From Erwinia_E haradaeae_D (GTDB lineage: Bacteria > Pseudomonadota > Gammaproteobacteria > Enterobacterales > Enterobacteriaceae): a DNA stretch of 64,000 nucleotides. Each line of letters opens with the position of its first letter. Positions within the stretch are counted from its first letter, which is position 1. Of the stretch, positions 11,514 through 22,720 are shown one piece after another. The notes beneath the pieces are model-generated. The model worked only from the letters and a program-made list of their open reading frames with translations, had not been told where the DNA came from and searched no databases. The position numbers and the translations under genes are program-made. The DNA is taken from NCBI RefSeq assembly GCF_900698935.1, contig NZ_LR217716.1:10084-74083 (forward strand), read 5' to 3'.

Positions 11514-13935
11514 ACTCAGAGAATGTTGCTAGATTAATAATACCATATTATAGTGCGTTCAAGATTAAAAATTCTGATACTACTATAGTACTCTGTATGG
11601 AGATTATCTTCTACAAAAAAGAAATATGCTCAATGAGCAGAGCGAAATAGTTATAGAAAATATAGATATAAAACACCATTACAGATATATGATCTGACGC
11701 ATCATTTATATATATTTATACTCACATGAGAAATATTTCCCTTCCTGTCTGTACTCTACCATATTACTTTTCATCTCTGTCGCAACCCTTTAGTCATGAT
11801 TATTTTTTTTTATTTTAAGTCAAAATATCTATAAGAAATTCATTAATACGTCCTACAACTTAGCTACTACAATTAATAAATGGTTTTATCAGATAGCAGA
11901 ATGCTGTCTGGCTGATAAAACGATCAAAATAAAGTAAGAAGTTCCTGTAGCTTTCTAAAAAAAGCGGGTTTGTATTTTATATATCTTATACTTCTATACT
12001 AGGCTGCACTACCAATCTTATAGGATTAGATGAGATAACAAATAGACTTCAGTATTATGATACTAGTAAAGAAAATATAGCGTTTATTGAAACAATACTA
12101 CTATATTTTTCAGGATATATATAAAGATCTCATTGCTAAAAATAAAATAAGTTAAATGATTACGCTAGATCTATCTACTATCTCATAAAATATTAACAGT
12201 GTTTTGATAAACGCTTATCTGTATCTAATTTTCATTCTTTTTTTATTACCCTATGCATGATAACTAACTTATGTTTTGTGTAAAATTGAGAGATAAGTGT
12301 TAAGATTGTGTAACCGTTCTGGTATTAATCTCTTTTTTGAATATCAGAGACATAGTCACAACAAGAATGATCTTTTGACACATAAAATTATAATGTACTT
12401 TGATAAAATATTACGGTGACATACCTGACGCAGGGGTTGATATCTTAAATACAAAACTAACCTCTCCTTATTTTATGCGTTTGATACTAAGTGTTAGCTC
12501 AGTTATATCTACTTATTAAGCGATGGAAATACTACAACGAAAAACATATTTAATCATAATTTATCCAAATAAAACTAATGATTAGAGTCATCTATGTTTT
12601 TATTGATATGAAAATATATTATGGAAGTTCGCGTATAGCGTGAATAGTTGTATCAACTTGATGTATGTTAAGCACGCACATCGCATAAGATGTGTATATC
12701 TTAAACTAATAATGAAGAAGACATATAGATGTTGTAAGAATGGTAATAACTCATTTGTTCTATATATTATGCATGAAAATAATAATATTATTGATACATA
12801 GAATGAGGATATCTGTAAGATATACGATAGTTATAATTTCATATGTATTATGATGTTTATATATTGAGGTGTTTACAAGTGTCATGTTTCGTATGTGTAA
12901 ATCACTACACATTAATTGAGCAGAAAGTAACAATCTCTCTTGCCCTCATGCTACACTAGTTCAGTTTAGCATAAAAAATAATGCTAGTAAGACACGTTCT
13001 CACTAGTGGTAATCATATACTATCTTGAATTTATATGGTTTTCCCACTGTTTTGTTAGATCATAGACTATGTCAAAATAAGGGATTTACAGATAAAAAAT
13101 AGTTAACATGACACCAATGTTTTTCAGTATACTTGGTTTTTCTGGAACAGGATTATGAAAATAAAAGTGTAAAATATCAGAATAGACCTATGATATCAGT
13201 AAGATCATATAGAAAAAATATCAACATGGAACGATTGTATTCCTCAATGGTTTTATGGGAGATTATTTTTTTGTTGGAATTACACCTCTATAGCAGGTAT
13301 GCTATTTACTACCTAAGTATACTCAGTACGTTTGCATACTCTATAAAAATAATTATTAAATGTTATGTATGTTGGTCAGGACGATATAGTCTTATTTCAG
13401 GTAATAAATATTAGGATATTCATAAAATTGTGTCTAACTATACTTAAAACCGCATTGAGTTCCATGCTTAAACTAAATATTAGTTTTATACTCATGTACA
13501 ATAAACTGATTTATACACCTATTATGCGTGATACTGCATCTTCTTTTTCATGTAAAAAGTTATATACATATTATGTATCTTCATACTAGCTTTAGAGACA
13601 TCTAGAATAGGGTATTGGTTTACGTAATTGCTAATAAAAATATATGATGACTGGCATACCTTGAGCTAATATCGGAATATTTTTTATTCATTTGACTACT
13701 TATGCAAAAAAATACCAAAACTATTGCATAGAAATTCTATATACTCGCTCTCAGGCGCATGTGAGAGCTTCTCAAGCAGATAAAAGCAAGGTTGTTGCTG
13801 TCTATCCCTGCTTATTTTGTACAGGGTTACTCGTGTTTAATTACTCAATAGCAATTTAATGCTTGTAATATGAGATATTTAAATTTTTAAGTTGTGTACA
13901 TCTAAAGATATGAGAATAATTTGCAGTATTCTTAA
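11514..13935. other. Eroded 2.4 kb with an unrecognised gene relic (about 12650-13600)
   Basis: Counterpart of 50711-53267, with matching patches such as the one near 12417-12440 versus 51640-51665. The plus-strand stretch 13133-13589 gives a broken but protein-like reading (about SVRSYRKNINMERL, then SRYAIYYLSILSTFAYS, then SNYTKN after a frameshift). The same phrases can be read, also broken, at about 52400-52750. It is probably an old gene, perhaps with membrane segments, dead in both copies. I cannot name the family. Confidence 0.4.
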
Positions 13936-13936
13936 A

Positions 13937-13993
13937 CGCAAACAACCCTGATAGGGCGATTATCTTGGCAGACTTCACTATCAGGGCTTTGCG
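13937..13993. promoter_or_regulatory. CopA/CopT-like hairpin, type 2, copy A
   Basis: CGCAAA...CCCTGATAG (left) pairs with CTATCAGGG...TTTGCG (right), a two-part stem of about 15 bp around a loop containing ATCTTGGCAGAC. The UUGG in the loop fits the YUNR turn of IncFII CopT kissing loops. The element is almost identical at 29490-29546 and 53268-53324 although the DNA around it has decayed. A related type-1 version lies ahead of repA at 21477 and 60373. Confidence 0.75.
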
Positions 13994-14013
13994 AATCGTT
14001 AGTGCATCTATTC
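13940..14013 (-). ncRNA. Solitary CopA-like antisense RNA, copy A
   Basis: A minus-strand promoter can be read: -35 TTGATT (14043-14048), exactly 17 bp, -10 TATTAT (14020-14025). Transcription would start near 14013, run through the hairpin and stop just after it, giving about 75 nt; IncFII CopA is about 90 nt. The T-run here is interrupted (TTGTTT on the minus strand), so termination may be weaker than in copies B and C. No repA follows on the plus strand; only a tap-like remnant (around 14037-14055) is left. RNA ends are inferred. Confidence 0.55.
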
Positions 14014-14523
14014 AAAATAATAATATCATAATTAATATTAGTAATCAAGTGCTAGATATTAGTTTTTGTTAGAAATATTTCTGATCATATAGGGCAAGGT
14101 CGTGAATCCAAGTTTTTTGGTGAAACATGAGTGTACTAAAATGTTCTAATCATGATTGTTGGATTATTTTGAATCCTTCTTTTTTACGCTTAACTATAGT
14201 ATAGCAAGAATATAAATACTCGATAGACTCTATCTACCATTTTGTAATTATAGAAACAATTTGCGAGAGATCAAAAATAATATATTCTATATAGAATAAG
14301 ATGTAACTACTATGATGTCTATTATTTTATATATCCTTGTGCGATCAAATATTAAGATTTAATCTTTTAAATTATACCGAAAACTCCATGAGTTTTTATT
14401 CAAAAATCTATTGTTTTGTGTACAGTACAATATATAAAAATATATATTTTTTAGTGCGATTTATGATGATCAATAGCTAAAAATATATTTTAAGCGTCAG
14501 CAAGATGTATTTACGAGATGAGC

Positions 14524-15553
14524 TTGCAGCATTGTAATATTTTTATGTGTCTACAGATCATAGGTCTTTAGTGAGCCAAGATACATTCTCTGCATTCCCT
14601 TTATCAGTAGAGCAACATTCAATTTTCATACCTGACTTCTTGAAACAGCAAGAGATCTTGCTCCTTAGCTGGATTAGATGTCGTAAGTCATTTATAGCCA
14701 CCAAAGATAGAGTTCGCCCTCAGTCACAAAGCACTGCATTTAGATCTATGCATTCATACCTCCAAATTAGGTAATAGGCATACATCAGACTGTGGCATCA
14801 TAACATATGCTACTGAAATCGTGCTGAGAAAACCAGAAAGGTTCACGTCATTATTATGAGATAAGGGTGTTCCGGGTACTTTGCCAACTGATTTATAGGT
14901 ACGCTTTCTGGCGACTCCGGTAAATTTGCTAATTGCGCTGCTAATCCTGTACAAGCATTAATCTTTTTACCTTTATTTATAATTTCACCAGAATATATTT
15001 TAATTACCTGTTTAACGTACTGCAGTCAGTATATTGAATCTTTTTCTGAGAGCTGCTTGTTGTAATCACACTACTAAAAGAAGTCTGGTGGAATATCCAT
15101 ATCATGATTATAGAACTTTAGCCCAGCTTCTGCTAAACTATCTTCTTTTTGATCGTCAAGCATATCTAATGTCATACATGTTTCTAATCGCACTATTTTC
15201 ACGGTCTTGATCATTTCTTCCAACAGAGGCATATCACGATCGTGTAGTTTTTCCAAGCAACACGATACCAAAGCGCGTTAACACAGCTTTTTTGCTGCAC
15301 GAGCAGCGTCAAGAATTTGTTCTAGATGTATGAGTTGTTTATCTGTTATTCCTGTGCTTTAGTGTGCACTTTGTGGATAATATTTGCAGTTTTCTGAATA
15401 AAATCCTGTTCGAATTGATAGCCATGCATTCATTTTGAATTCGATTAGATTGACAATGTTGATGATATACTTTCTAAGATTTAAACAGTACATCACAAAG
15501 GTTGATCAAATAACGCTGTGGCCTGTTTTATTATCCAGAATGAAAAAGGTTGA
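14524..15553 (-). pseudogene. bioB: bioB relic, sub-unit I
   Basis: Full-length decayed copy of biotin synthase, colinear with 53846-54883 at about 39.3 kb offset. Both ends are visible: GCAGCATT at the 3' end (14528) and the start region near 15550. One open fragment (15074-15271) still reads HDRDMPLLEEMIKTVKI then ETCMTLDMLDDQ. Several frameshifts and stops break it, and the region coding the CxxxCxxC cluster (about 15380) is altered. Confidence 0.88.
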
Positions 15554-15899
15554 TATAATAGTTATTTGTGTAATATTCAAGGCAATATACATTTATCAGT
15601 ACGCTGACTAGTTGAATTCTAGATAAAGAACTATTCTTGCAATTTCCAACCTACATTTAGCAATATACTAGAATTAGTATATTAGTTTTACAAAAAAGGA
15701 CTTTGGCTAATAAATCTCCTTAAACTTTTTAAAATAATCTATGCTAAAAGCATATTGTTATTTTTAATCTGATAGCCTTTTTAGCACTATCATATACAAT
15801 AGTTATTCATGATAGTGCACACAAACACCAGCATAGTGCGTAGAAATATTTTATACCAGTGCTGAATAAGTAGAAGCTATGATAAAATAAGCGAGGAGC

Positions 15900-16765
15900 C
15901 TCCACTAAAAATCATCAAATGTAACGTTGATCATATGAATTTCTTTTTTAGTATCAACAAAACAAGCGGCGGCTCTATAACTTCTCTACGGATTTCGCGT
16001 ATATTGTACAGTGAGGATAGGCTACCAGCTAGCGTTAATTTTGTTACTGTTGTGACACCCCGTCAGAAAGATGTAGTTTTTAGCTATAGACCTTGCAAGA
16101 AGAAGATTCTTCCTGTCACTTACATCGTCGCGAATGCCTATTAGAGTGACCTGTAATAAACACTCAATCGCTATGGGCATTCTAGAATTATCGCCGTTTT
16201 GTTACATCTTAAAAGCTAAAAAATATAGATACAGGTGTAATTAAGTGTCTTTCTAGGGGTTCAACAAAAAATTTAACCCAAAAACTACTGTGCGAGTATT
16301 TTCAAGGAGGGGAGTGTGTGTAATACAGATTTGCATTCATACCACGTCTAGTAATCATATTGTCGTTATGGTCTTAAGCAGTAATCACCTGCGCAGCAAA
16401 AATTGCTTATATACTAATAAGTATCCTTTTATAATCCGTAAGAGAGGGAGATGTGGCGTACATCGAGAGCGCTAGGTGGCTAAGTGATTGTGTTTTTTAT
16501 TTCTGAGTGTTATTGACCGATTTGATTAGTTTAGTAGCAATGGCAGCCCTACTTGATAGGTGATATGCAAGAAATGATCACCTTTTAAAGTTAGTATATT
16601 TACTACACCTAATGTGTACATAGAGTCCGGTAAGCTATTGGTTATTCAACGAATGTAGCTATAACAATACTATTGTAGATGGGCGCTCTATATTCTTTGT
16701 ATTGCCTTCCTAATCTAGGATAAGCTAGCTTTTATTAGATTACAAAATTCTGAACATCTAGCATA
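15900..16765 (-). pseudogene. thiF: thiS end plus thiF relic, sub-unit II
   Basis: The thiS start region survives as a trace near 15905-15945 (CTCCACTAAAAATCATCAAA, matching the thiS/thiF junction at 38034-38080). A decayed thiF follows, with anchors near 16340-16395 and 16505-16545 (GACCGATTTGATTAGTTTAG matches 38622-38641). The start codon region is near 16762. thiH, thiG and most of thiS are missing between the bioB relic and this point, so a large deletion fused bioB and thi remnants. Sub-unit IV shows the same fusion at 55240. Confidence 0.75.
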
Positions 16766-17619
16766 TTTGCTCCGGTTTTCCATAAAGCGCAGTGCTCCAT
16801 AGAAATATATATTACTTTCTCTTACTATATTTTAGTGATCTTATTAATTCCTCATTCGTATTATTAAGGGTGGTAATTACTGAATAAATAACTCTGTGAT
16901 ACATGATAGCGGCCCTTTTTTATACGATCTAGAGTAATGCATTTTCAAATAACAAGGTTTAGAAAAAAAGCTTTTTACGATTGTTGCTAAAGTATTGATA
17001 AAAAGATGATGCAAGCCATAAATAACCAAAAATGGGATAGATAGAATTCCTATGAGCTGTTATTGATAGGTGTATCTAACACTCAATTGATTGCTAAGAA
17101 AGTGTTAATGTAACTATAATTTTGACGTTATTTCTAGAAAAAATTCTACCTATAATTTAATAATGTATTGGTACATCATTTAGATTAGAGATAACGCATC
17201 TCATCCAAATTGAATATTAATAATTACGTACTACTCACTAAAATCATGTGTGACTCAGTATATACAGTAATAGACCATTAAGGTCTTACATAACACGAGA
17301 GTACTAGTATAATATGTGTTAGTAAGAGTGTGTTTAAAATACCATTATTTCTAGTGTTTTAGTTAATCACCCTGGGCAGTACGCTAATAGCACATGCCTT
17401 CTATGCATAATTCATAGCCGCACCTCTTAATCCTAAGAAAGAGCGGAATGCAATCAACAAATATTCTCCTTTCACAGAGGTTGATATACCTCATCACATT
17501 TCTATCCTTAAGCATTCTCTATTTATGATAGATAACGAAAGAGTGGATGCAATGAAGTTCTTCCGTTATGCATAACACTCTTCCATCTTTTTTTAAAACA
17601 TATTAATGTTTTTTAGCTC
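16766..17619. other. Eroded spacer between thiF relic and thiC
   Basis: Same class of spacer as 469-1139 and 38865-39540; shared phrase at 16875-16910. No gene is seen. Confidence 0.45.
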
Positions 17620-19422
17620 TTAATTTGGAATATGTGTGTTCGTATAGTTACGGATTTCTTGAGAAATTTGCATAGAACAAAATTTAGGACCACACATAGA
17701 ACAGAAATGTGCACTTTTACTAGATGCCTGCGGTAATGTCGCATCATGATAAGTACGCGCAGTATCTGGGTCTAGCGCTAAATTAAATTGATCTTCCCAG
17801 CGAAAATCAAAACGTGCTTTTGACATAGCATTGTCACGTATTTGCGCTCCAGGGTGTCCTTTAGCTAGATCAGCGGCGTGAGCGGCAATTTTGTATGCAA
17901 TTAATCCCTGCTTCACATCTTCTTTGTTCGGTAAACCTAGGTGTTCTTTAGGAGTAACATAACATAACATGGCACAACCGAACCAGCCAATGAGTGCAGC
18001 ACCAATAGCAGACGTAAAATGATCGTAGCCTGGTGCAATATCAGTAGTTAATGGCCCTAAGGTATAAAAAGGTGCTTCATGACAATTTTTCAACTGCTCA
18101 GTCATGTTTCTTTTAATCATATGCATAGGGACATGACCGGGACCCTCAATCATAACTTGTACACCCTCTTCCCAAGCAATTTTAGTCAATTCTCCTAGAG
18201 TGTATAATTCAGCGAATTGCGCTTTATCATTGGCATCTTGTATCGAACCAGGACGTAGACCATCTCCTAATGATAATGCTATATCATATAAGGCGCAAAG
18301 CTTGCAAATATCTCGAAAATTTTCATAGAGAAAATTCTCTTTATTATGTGAAAGACACCACTTAGCCATAATAGATCCACCTCGCGAGACGATACCTGTT
18401 AAGCGCTGAGCAGTCATCGGAATATAACGCAACAGAACACCGGCATGAATAGTAAAATAGTCCACACCTTGTTCACCTTGTTCTACCAAGGTTGCACGGA
18501 AAACGTCCCAGGTTAAGTGTTCTGCCACACCATGTACTTTTTCCAGAGCTTGATAGATAGGCACCGTACCAATAGGGACTGGGCTGTTACGAAGAATCCA
18601 TTCACGAGTCTGATGAATATAGCGACCTGTAGATAAATCCATCACAGTATCTGCCCCCCACCTAGTGGCCCACACTAACTTTTCTACTTCTTCTTCAATA
18701 GACGAGGTTACTGCAGAATTTCCAATATTAGCGTTAACCTTAACTAAAAAATTTCGCCCGATAATCATTGGTTCTAATTCTGGGTGGTTAATATTTGCAG
18801 GTATAATAGCACGTCCAGCAGACACTTCTTGCCGGATAAATTCCGGAGTAATTTTTGGTTGGAACAAACTGTTTTCGCTTACGTCATGATGTCCAATATT
18901 CTCACGTATGGCGATAAACTCCATCTCTGGAGTAATGATTCCAGCACGCGCATAATGTAACTGAGTCACCCGACGATCTTTTCGTGCGCGACGAGAACGA
19001 TGTAAGGCGGCCAATGCCATGCTCTTTCCTGTATCATGAGTGCACTGTTCATTACTATTAGAAAAATTGAGGCATGTATCAAGGGGGTCAGTATCCTGTC
19101 GCTCATCAATCCACTGTTCGCGAAGTCGGTGAATCCCAGCATTTAGGTTAACAGCTATTTCTGGATCTCCATATGGTCCAGACGTATCATACACTAATAC
19201 TGGTTGGTTTGCTTCTTCACGAACAGAATCATGGCTTTGTCCACTTACTCGAGTAGGGCTAAGTTGAATTTCACGTATCGGTACTTTTATGTCCAGACGA
19301 GTACCTTTCAGATATACTCTTTTAGAGTTAGGAAAAGCACTACTCGTAATGGTGTCTATGAAAGCTTGTGCCTGTGCACGATTTTCGCGGCGTGAAGTAG
19401 GAATGGGTGAAGATGATGACAT
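17620..19422 (-). CDS. thiC: Phosphomethylpyrimidine synthase ThiC
   Basis: Radical-SAM-type enzyme that rearranges AIR to HMP-phosphate, the pyrimidine half of thiamine. The product has 600 residues, slightly shorter than the roughly 630 of enterobacterial ThiC. It carries the ThiC core: NFGNS-like segment replaced early in the protein, MSVRGGSI-like TGIVSRGGSIMAKWCL, DGLRPGSIQDANDKAQFAEL, EGPGHVPMHMIKRNM and LTTDIAPGYDHFTSAIGAA. The C-terminal cluster is CSMCGPKFC (Cys574, Cys577, Cys582), which holds the 4Fe-4S cluster. GAGGA lies nine bases before the ATG. It stands apart from the thiF-S-G-H operon (16 kb away), unlike the usual thiCEFSGH operon. Three other thiC copies in the window (1140, 39540, 56540) are all broken, so this one should be the working copy. 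Confidence 0.96.
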   Translation of the reverse strand: MSSSSPIPTSRRENRAQAQAFIDTITSSAFPNSKRVYLKGTRLDIKVPIREIQLSPTRVSGQSHDSVREEANQPVLVYDTSGPYGDPEIAVNLNAGIHRLREQWIDERQDTDPLDTCLNFSNSNEQCTHDTGKSMALAALHRSRRARKDRRVTQLHYARAGIITPEMEFIAIRENIGHHDVSENSLFQPKITPEFIRQEVSAGRAIIPANINHPELEPMIIGRNFLVKVNANIGNSAVTSSIEEEVEKLVWATRWGADTVMDLSTGRYIHQTREWILRNSPVPIGTVPIYQALEKVHGVAEHLTWDVFRATLVEQGEQGVDYFTIHAGVLLRYIPMTAQRLTGIVSRGGSIMAKWCLSHNKENFLYENFRDICKLCALYDIALSLGDGLRPGSIQDANDKAQFAELYTLGELTKIAWEEGVQVMIEGPGHVPMHMIKRNMTEQLKNCHEAPFYTLGPLTTDIAPGYDHFTSAIGAALIGWFGCAMLCYVTPKEHLGLPNKEDVKQGLIAYKIAAHAADLAKGHPGAQIRDNAMSKARFDFRWEDQFNLALDPDTARTYHDATLPQASSKSAHFCSMCGPKFCSMQISQEIRNYTNTHIPN

Positions 19423-19507
19423 GTGATCAGTTCCTCAAGAAATGATAAGGCGTGTACTTATCTAGAGTAAGCATTATGCCAAATAAAGACTTGCTTAGAC
19501 TGGATAA

Positions 19508-19528
19508 CCACTATTAAGTGGCTTTTTG
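19508..19528. promoter_or_regulatory. Small conserved hairpin upstream of thiC
   Basis: CCACT, loop ATTA, AGTGG, then CTTTTTG on the plus strand, about 85 bases upstream of thiC. The pairing is kept ahead of the dead thiC at 58410-58422. It could be a weak plus-strand terminator or part of the thiC 5' leader. A TPP riboswitch is common ahead of enterobacterial thiC. I could not recognise its conserved CTGAGA and CTGATCTGG-type segments here, so regulation by TPP is not supported. Confidence 0.35.
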
Positions 19529-21240
19529 TACATGCTTTTTATAAGTATTAGTAGTTCGCTCTTTATTCTATCTTACAATTGACTTTATTCTATACTTCAA
19601 GTTAGAAATTATTGATCTCTAGTACATTTATACTAAGTTTGCATTATGATCAATTTCAATATAAACATCGAGTAATTGTATGTCGACTAAATTACCGTTT
19701 AGGTGTGAATAACAAGAATTTGTAAATACGAGTAAACAAAAACTCTCGCTGATATATCTGACGTAGTCATCAGTGAGTGCGCTAATGGTACTGATCTATC
19801 GTAATATTCAATATTGTTTAAGATTTTGTTATGAACTATTAAGTTAGTGATCCTCGGGATTAGAAGTTTGTATATAATCTTTAGTTATAGCAGTGATGAT
19901 TATAAATTAGTATCTTTGTACTAAAAATATTAGTACTCTGTATTTTGAGAACATCTAAAGTAGATATCGCCTTTTTAACACATGTTCACTTAAAATAGTA
20001 TGCTTTAGTAACTATATTTCTATGAATATTTAAGAGATACTGATCAGTAATAATATAATATTCATTCCGTTATTAGAAAATAAGACTAGTAAGATTAAGA
20101 ATACACGAGCGGTAGTCCGTGCTTAAAGAATCACATAGTCTCTAAATCTTGCTTATGAAAAGAGGTATTCTCTAGTATTTCAATTAAGATATCTTTTCTT
20201 GGTAATTTTAACTAGTAAAAGCAAAGGGGGACCTCAGTATTTTTAGGATAACATTCTCATCAAGACTATACTATTAAGTCTTTACTCAGTTATGGTATAA
20301 ACTGTTTTTTAGTAAGTTAAGGTGTCAACGATTGTCACTTATAGTAAAGGGATTCCCTATATATTTTTGTTGGTTCTTTCACAACATTGTTTTATACTGT
20401 AGCTATAATTTAGCAAGGTAATTTACTATAAAATAGATTATTATTGCCATAATTGATAAAAAATATATTTTCCTTTTTCTTAAAGGCGTAAAAACCATTA
20501 ACAAATAAGAATCTGGTTCTAAAGATATTTCTTTATTATGAAAATCATTAAAATAACAGCCAATAATATTTTTCATAATCTTTTTCGGTGAGATTAATAA
20601 GGTTAGTTACGACCTAACACGTTATACGACAACTGCAAACGCATTCTTTATCATGAATACTATGGTTAGATATCATTCTTTCTATAGTTTTTAGTTTTTG
20701 AAGTAGTATTGCTTGAAGTATAAAAGTATCTTTCAAGACGAATTTACAACTTAGCACAAAAAATAGACATTCAAATATCCAGTGTATATACTATATGTAT
20801 TATCCTATCACCTCACTGTAATGGTAATGATATCACATTCTGTGTCTTGTTAATAAGCGCTCACAGAAGCAGTCCAACAGATATTAAAATCTGTATTAGA
20901 GATCCTCAATCCATGATTTTTTATTATCTGACTCAGAAAAATCAGCAATGCAGATGAGTGTTTGAGGATATAAAATAGAAAAATCATCACTGACCATTGA
21001 ATATTAAACTATTAATGATGTAGTTGAAATGTAATAGCAAAAACCATTACGAGCGCATGTCTTTTGATATATTAGGTTAGGTTGATTTAATACTAAGAGT
21101 ATAAATTCAGATAGGCCAAATCATGTTATAACCATGAAGACAATTAGAAGTCTATAGTTTTTGTAACACAGGATTGGATTAGATTAGTTCAACTAATCAA
21201 AAGGGTTAGATCATCAGCTAATGCTTCGCTTTTTGAATTA
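19529..21240. other. Eroded 1.7 kb upstream of the rep region
   Basis: No gene is recognisable. The counterpart is 58423-60160. Patches are conserved, notably a promoter-like element (20370-20398) and a small GGTTAG/CTAACA hairpin near 20605-20625 (GGTTAG/CTAACC near 59497-59516). Position relative to repA would suit a lost copB/repA2 or another plasmid gene; this is inference. Confidence 0.4.
20370..20398 (+). promoter_or_regulatory. Conserved promoter-like element, copy 1
   Basis: -35 TTGGTT (20370-20375), spacer of exactly 17 bp, -10 TATACT (20393-20398). The same two hexamers with the same spacing occur at 59252-59280 in poorly conserved DNA. No open gene follows within several hundred bases. 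It may drive the repA leader about 1.1 kb further on, a small RNA, or a gene now lost. Confidence 0.45.
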
Positions 21241-21244
21241 ACTA

Positions 21245-21440
21245 ATAATCTACAGGAGCGTAGTGATAGAGCAGCTCGTTGATCCTTTTTTAAACTAGAT
21301 TCTACCAAAATAGAAAGTCTAGCACTGTGCATGTGCCTAGTTTTCGACTAGTTTACGCAAATGATACGGGTATTATCCTGTGCAAGACGCCCCTATAAAG
21401 TGAGCAGGTGCTTGGGAGAAGAGAGAAGGAAAGATAGATA
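21245..21440. other. Conserved block upstream of the cop hairpin, copy 1
   Basis: About 190 bases strikingly similar to 60175-60345, better kept than the DNA on either side (for example TGCATGTGCCTAGTTTTCGA versus TGCATGTGCCTGGTTTTCGA). In sub-unit IV a plus-strand reading gives about 40 residues (SGAVHVPGFRLVY...), but here an A is missing from an A-run and the frame breaks. Conservation is therefore more likely for DNA or RNA: repA promoter, leader, or copB remnant. Confidence 0.45.
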
Positions 21441-21476
21441 ATCTTCCTTTAGTCAGTCCAAAGTACCAGTCCAAAA

Positions 21477-21534
21477 CGCAGAGTACCTAGATAGGGTGAT
21501 CTCGGCAGACTTCACTATCAGGGTCTTATGAGCG
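21477..21534. promoter_or_regulatory. CopT-like hairpin, type 1, ahead of repA relic
   Basis: Same element as 60373-60426. The loop reads ATCTCGGCAGAC (C where type 2 has T), and the right arm CTATCAGGG is kept. The outer arm has decayed (TTATGAGCG in place of TTTGCGAACG). On the minus strand no T-run follows the stem, unlike type 2. Confidence 0.65.
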
Positions 21535-21568
21535 TTCGAGAGCGTATTCAAGAGGGATGCTTTACCTA

Positions 21569-21643
21569 ATGAATGTTAGCAATCAAATGTATGATCACAC
21601 TTTTACCATCAGTTCTGCCATAAGCTCAGGGAGTGGTGGATAA
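21569..21643 (+). CDS. Tap-like 24-codon leader peptide, copy 1
   Basis: ATG 21569 to TAA 21643, reading MNVSNQMYDHTF then a Ser/Gly-rich end, 24 residues. Its stop overlaps the GTG start of the repA relic (GTGGATAA). In IncFII plasmids a 24-codon Tap frame must be translated for RepA to be made, and antisense RNA acts by blocking Tap. The frame is intact here although repA behind it is dead. That may reflect recent inactivation, or a role for this DNA as antisense promoter (its AATCAA is the -35 on the other strand). Confidence 0.6.
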   Translation: MNVSNQMYDHTFTISSAISSGSGG

Positions 21644-22539
21644 CCAAAGTTTATTTATTTTTTAAAACGAAATCTCAGACGTATAAAAAGTATTTTTATG
21701 TCAAAAATCCATATCCGTGCTATTGTCTGCCAAAAGCAAATGTAAAACCGCCACGAATTATTCACGTGCTACGTCAAGCAGCACGTGATAATTTGCCATT
21801 CCAATACCAAATTTTGAAATTCTCTCCTGGTCATCATGCTATCACTCACAACCCACTAGGTAATTAGTGAGCGATGAACGCACATCGTTCCCGTGCCATT
21901 GACGCTATCATGGAATGTTTAGCGGCGCATGTGAATATTGTTACTGGTAAAGTTTATATGTCGTTCGCACAAATTTCTGATGCGTGCGGACTGACGACAT
22001 AGAACATAGAAGGACAACCTCTGTTACAGTCGCACCAGTCGTGCTATAAATGAGCATCTAGATGCTCTCGGGGCGGTTCTTTGTGATCAAATATAGGACA
22101 AGACGACTGGTGTTTATATTCTCAATATAATATGGGTTACTGAGTTATTTTTTGTATTGATTGGTTATGAGTACGGTAAATATTTAGCTGCACACAAACA
22201 GCAGTTATCCTGGGAGAATCAGAAAATACGAGAGGCCTGTGCAGAACCGATTACTTTGACTAAGGCACGTCGTCGTACTAAAACAGAGCATGTTCGCAAG
22301 GGACCTTCGAGTACCGTACTTTAAAATTAGCAAGAAGCAAAAAACCGTCGCGCTAGATAGATTGCAGGTATAGACGAGAGAAAAGAAAAGCTAGAAGGGG
22401 CATACTGTAAGACCTAGTAAAACTCTACTAATAAAGATAGAGTTATGGGCTAGAGTTATACTGAGCTCAACAAAATTATTATACAGCGATATTACTAAAA
22501 ATGTGTAAGCACGCGAGTGTCCCGCCCGGAACAGGATAA
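21636..22539 (+). pseudogene. repA: repA relic, sub-unit II
   Basis: Aligned end to end with intact repA (60532-61428) at about 38.9 kb offset, with high similarity. GTG start and TAA stop positions are recognisable. It is broken by an early stop near 21868 (AATTAGTGAG where the intact gene reads AATCAAAGAG), by further stops and by small indels. It is the least decayed of the repA relics, so inactivation was probably later than that of the sub-unit III copy. Confidence 0.9.
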
Positions 22540-22720
22540 CTTTATAGAAACTTTTAGTAAAAGATATACGCACAAATTGTACGGGGTTTTTATTGTCCTT
22601 AATTAGGAATTATATCCTCTTTAGATTACAGATCTACAGCTTATTTTTCATGAAAAATTTCTCTCCCCTCTCTCTATTTATGAACATGTGAAACTTATTC
22701 ATATATTAATGCAATTAGAA
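22540..22720. other. Decayed oriR behind repA relic
   Basis: Corresponds to 61429-61620. The position of the intact DnaA box reads TTATTCATA here (22695-22703), two changes from TTATCCACA, while the following TATTAATGCAATTAG is kept. Probably no longer an origin. Confidence 0.55.

Noticed and set aside
13937..13993. Reading the CCCTGATAG hairpins as ordinary plus-strand terminators
   Set aside because: The T-run is on the minus strand, a promoter with perfect spacing precedes it on that strand, and the repA leader carries the same hairpin, which fits CopA better.
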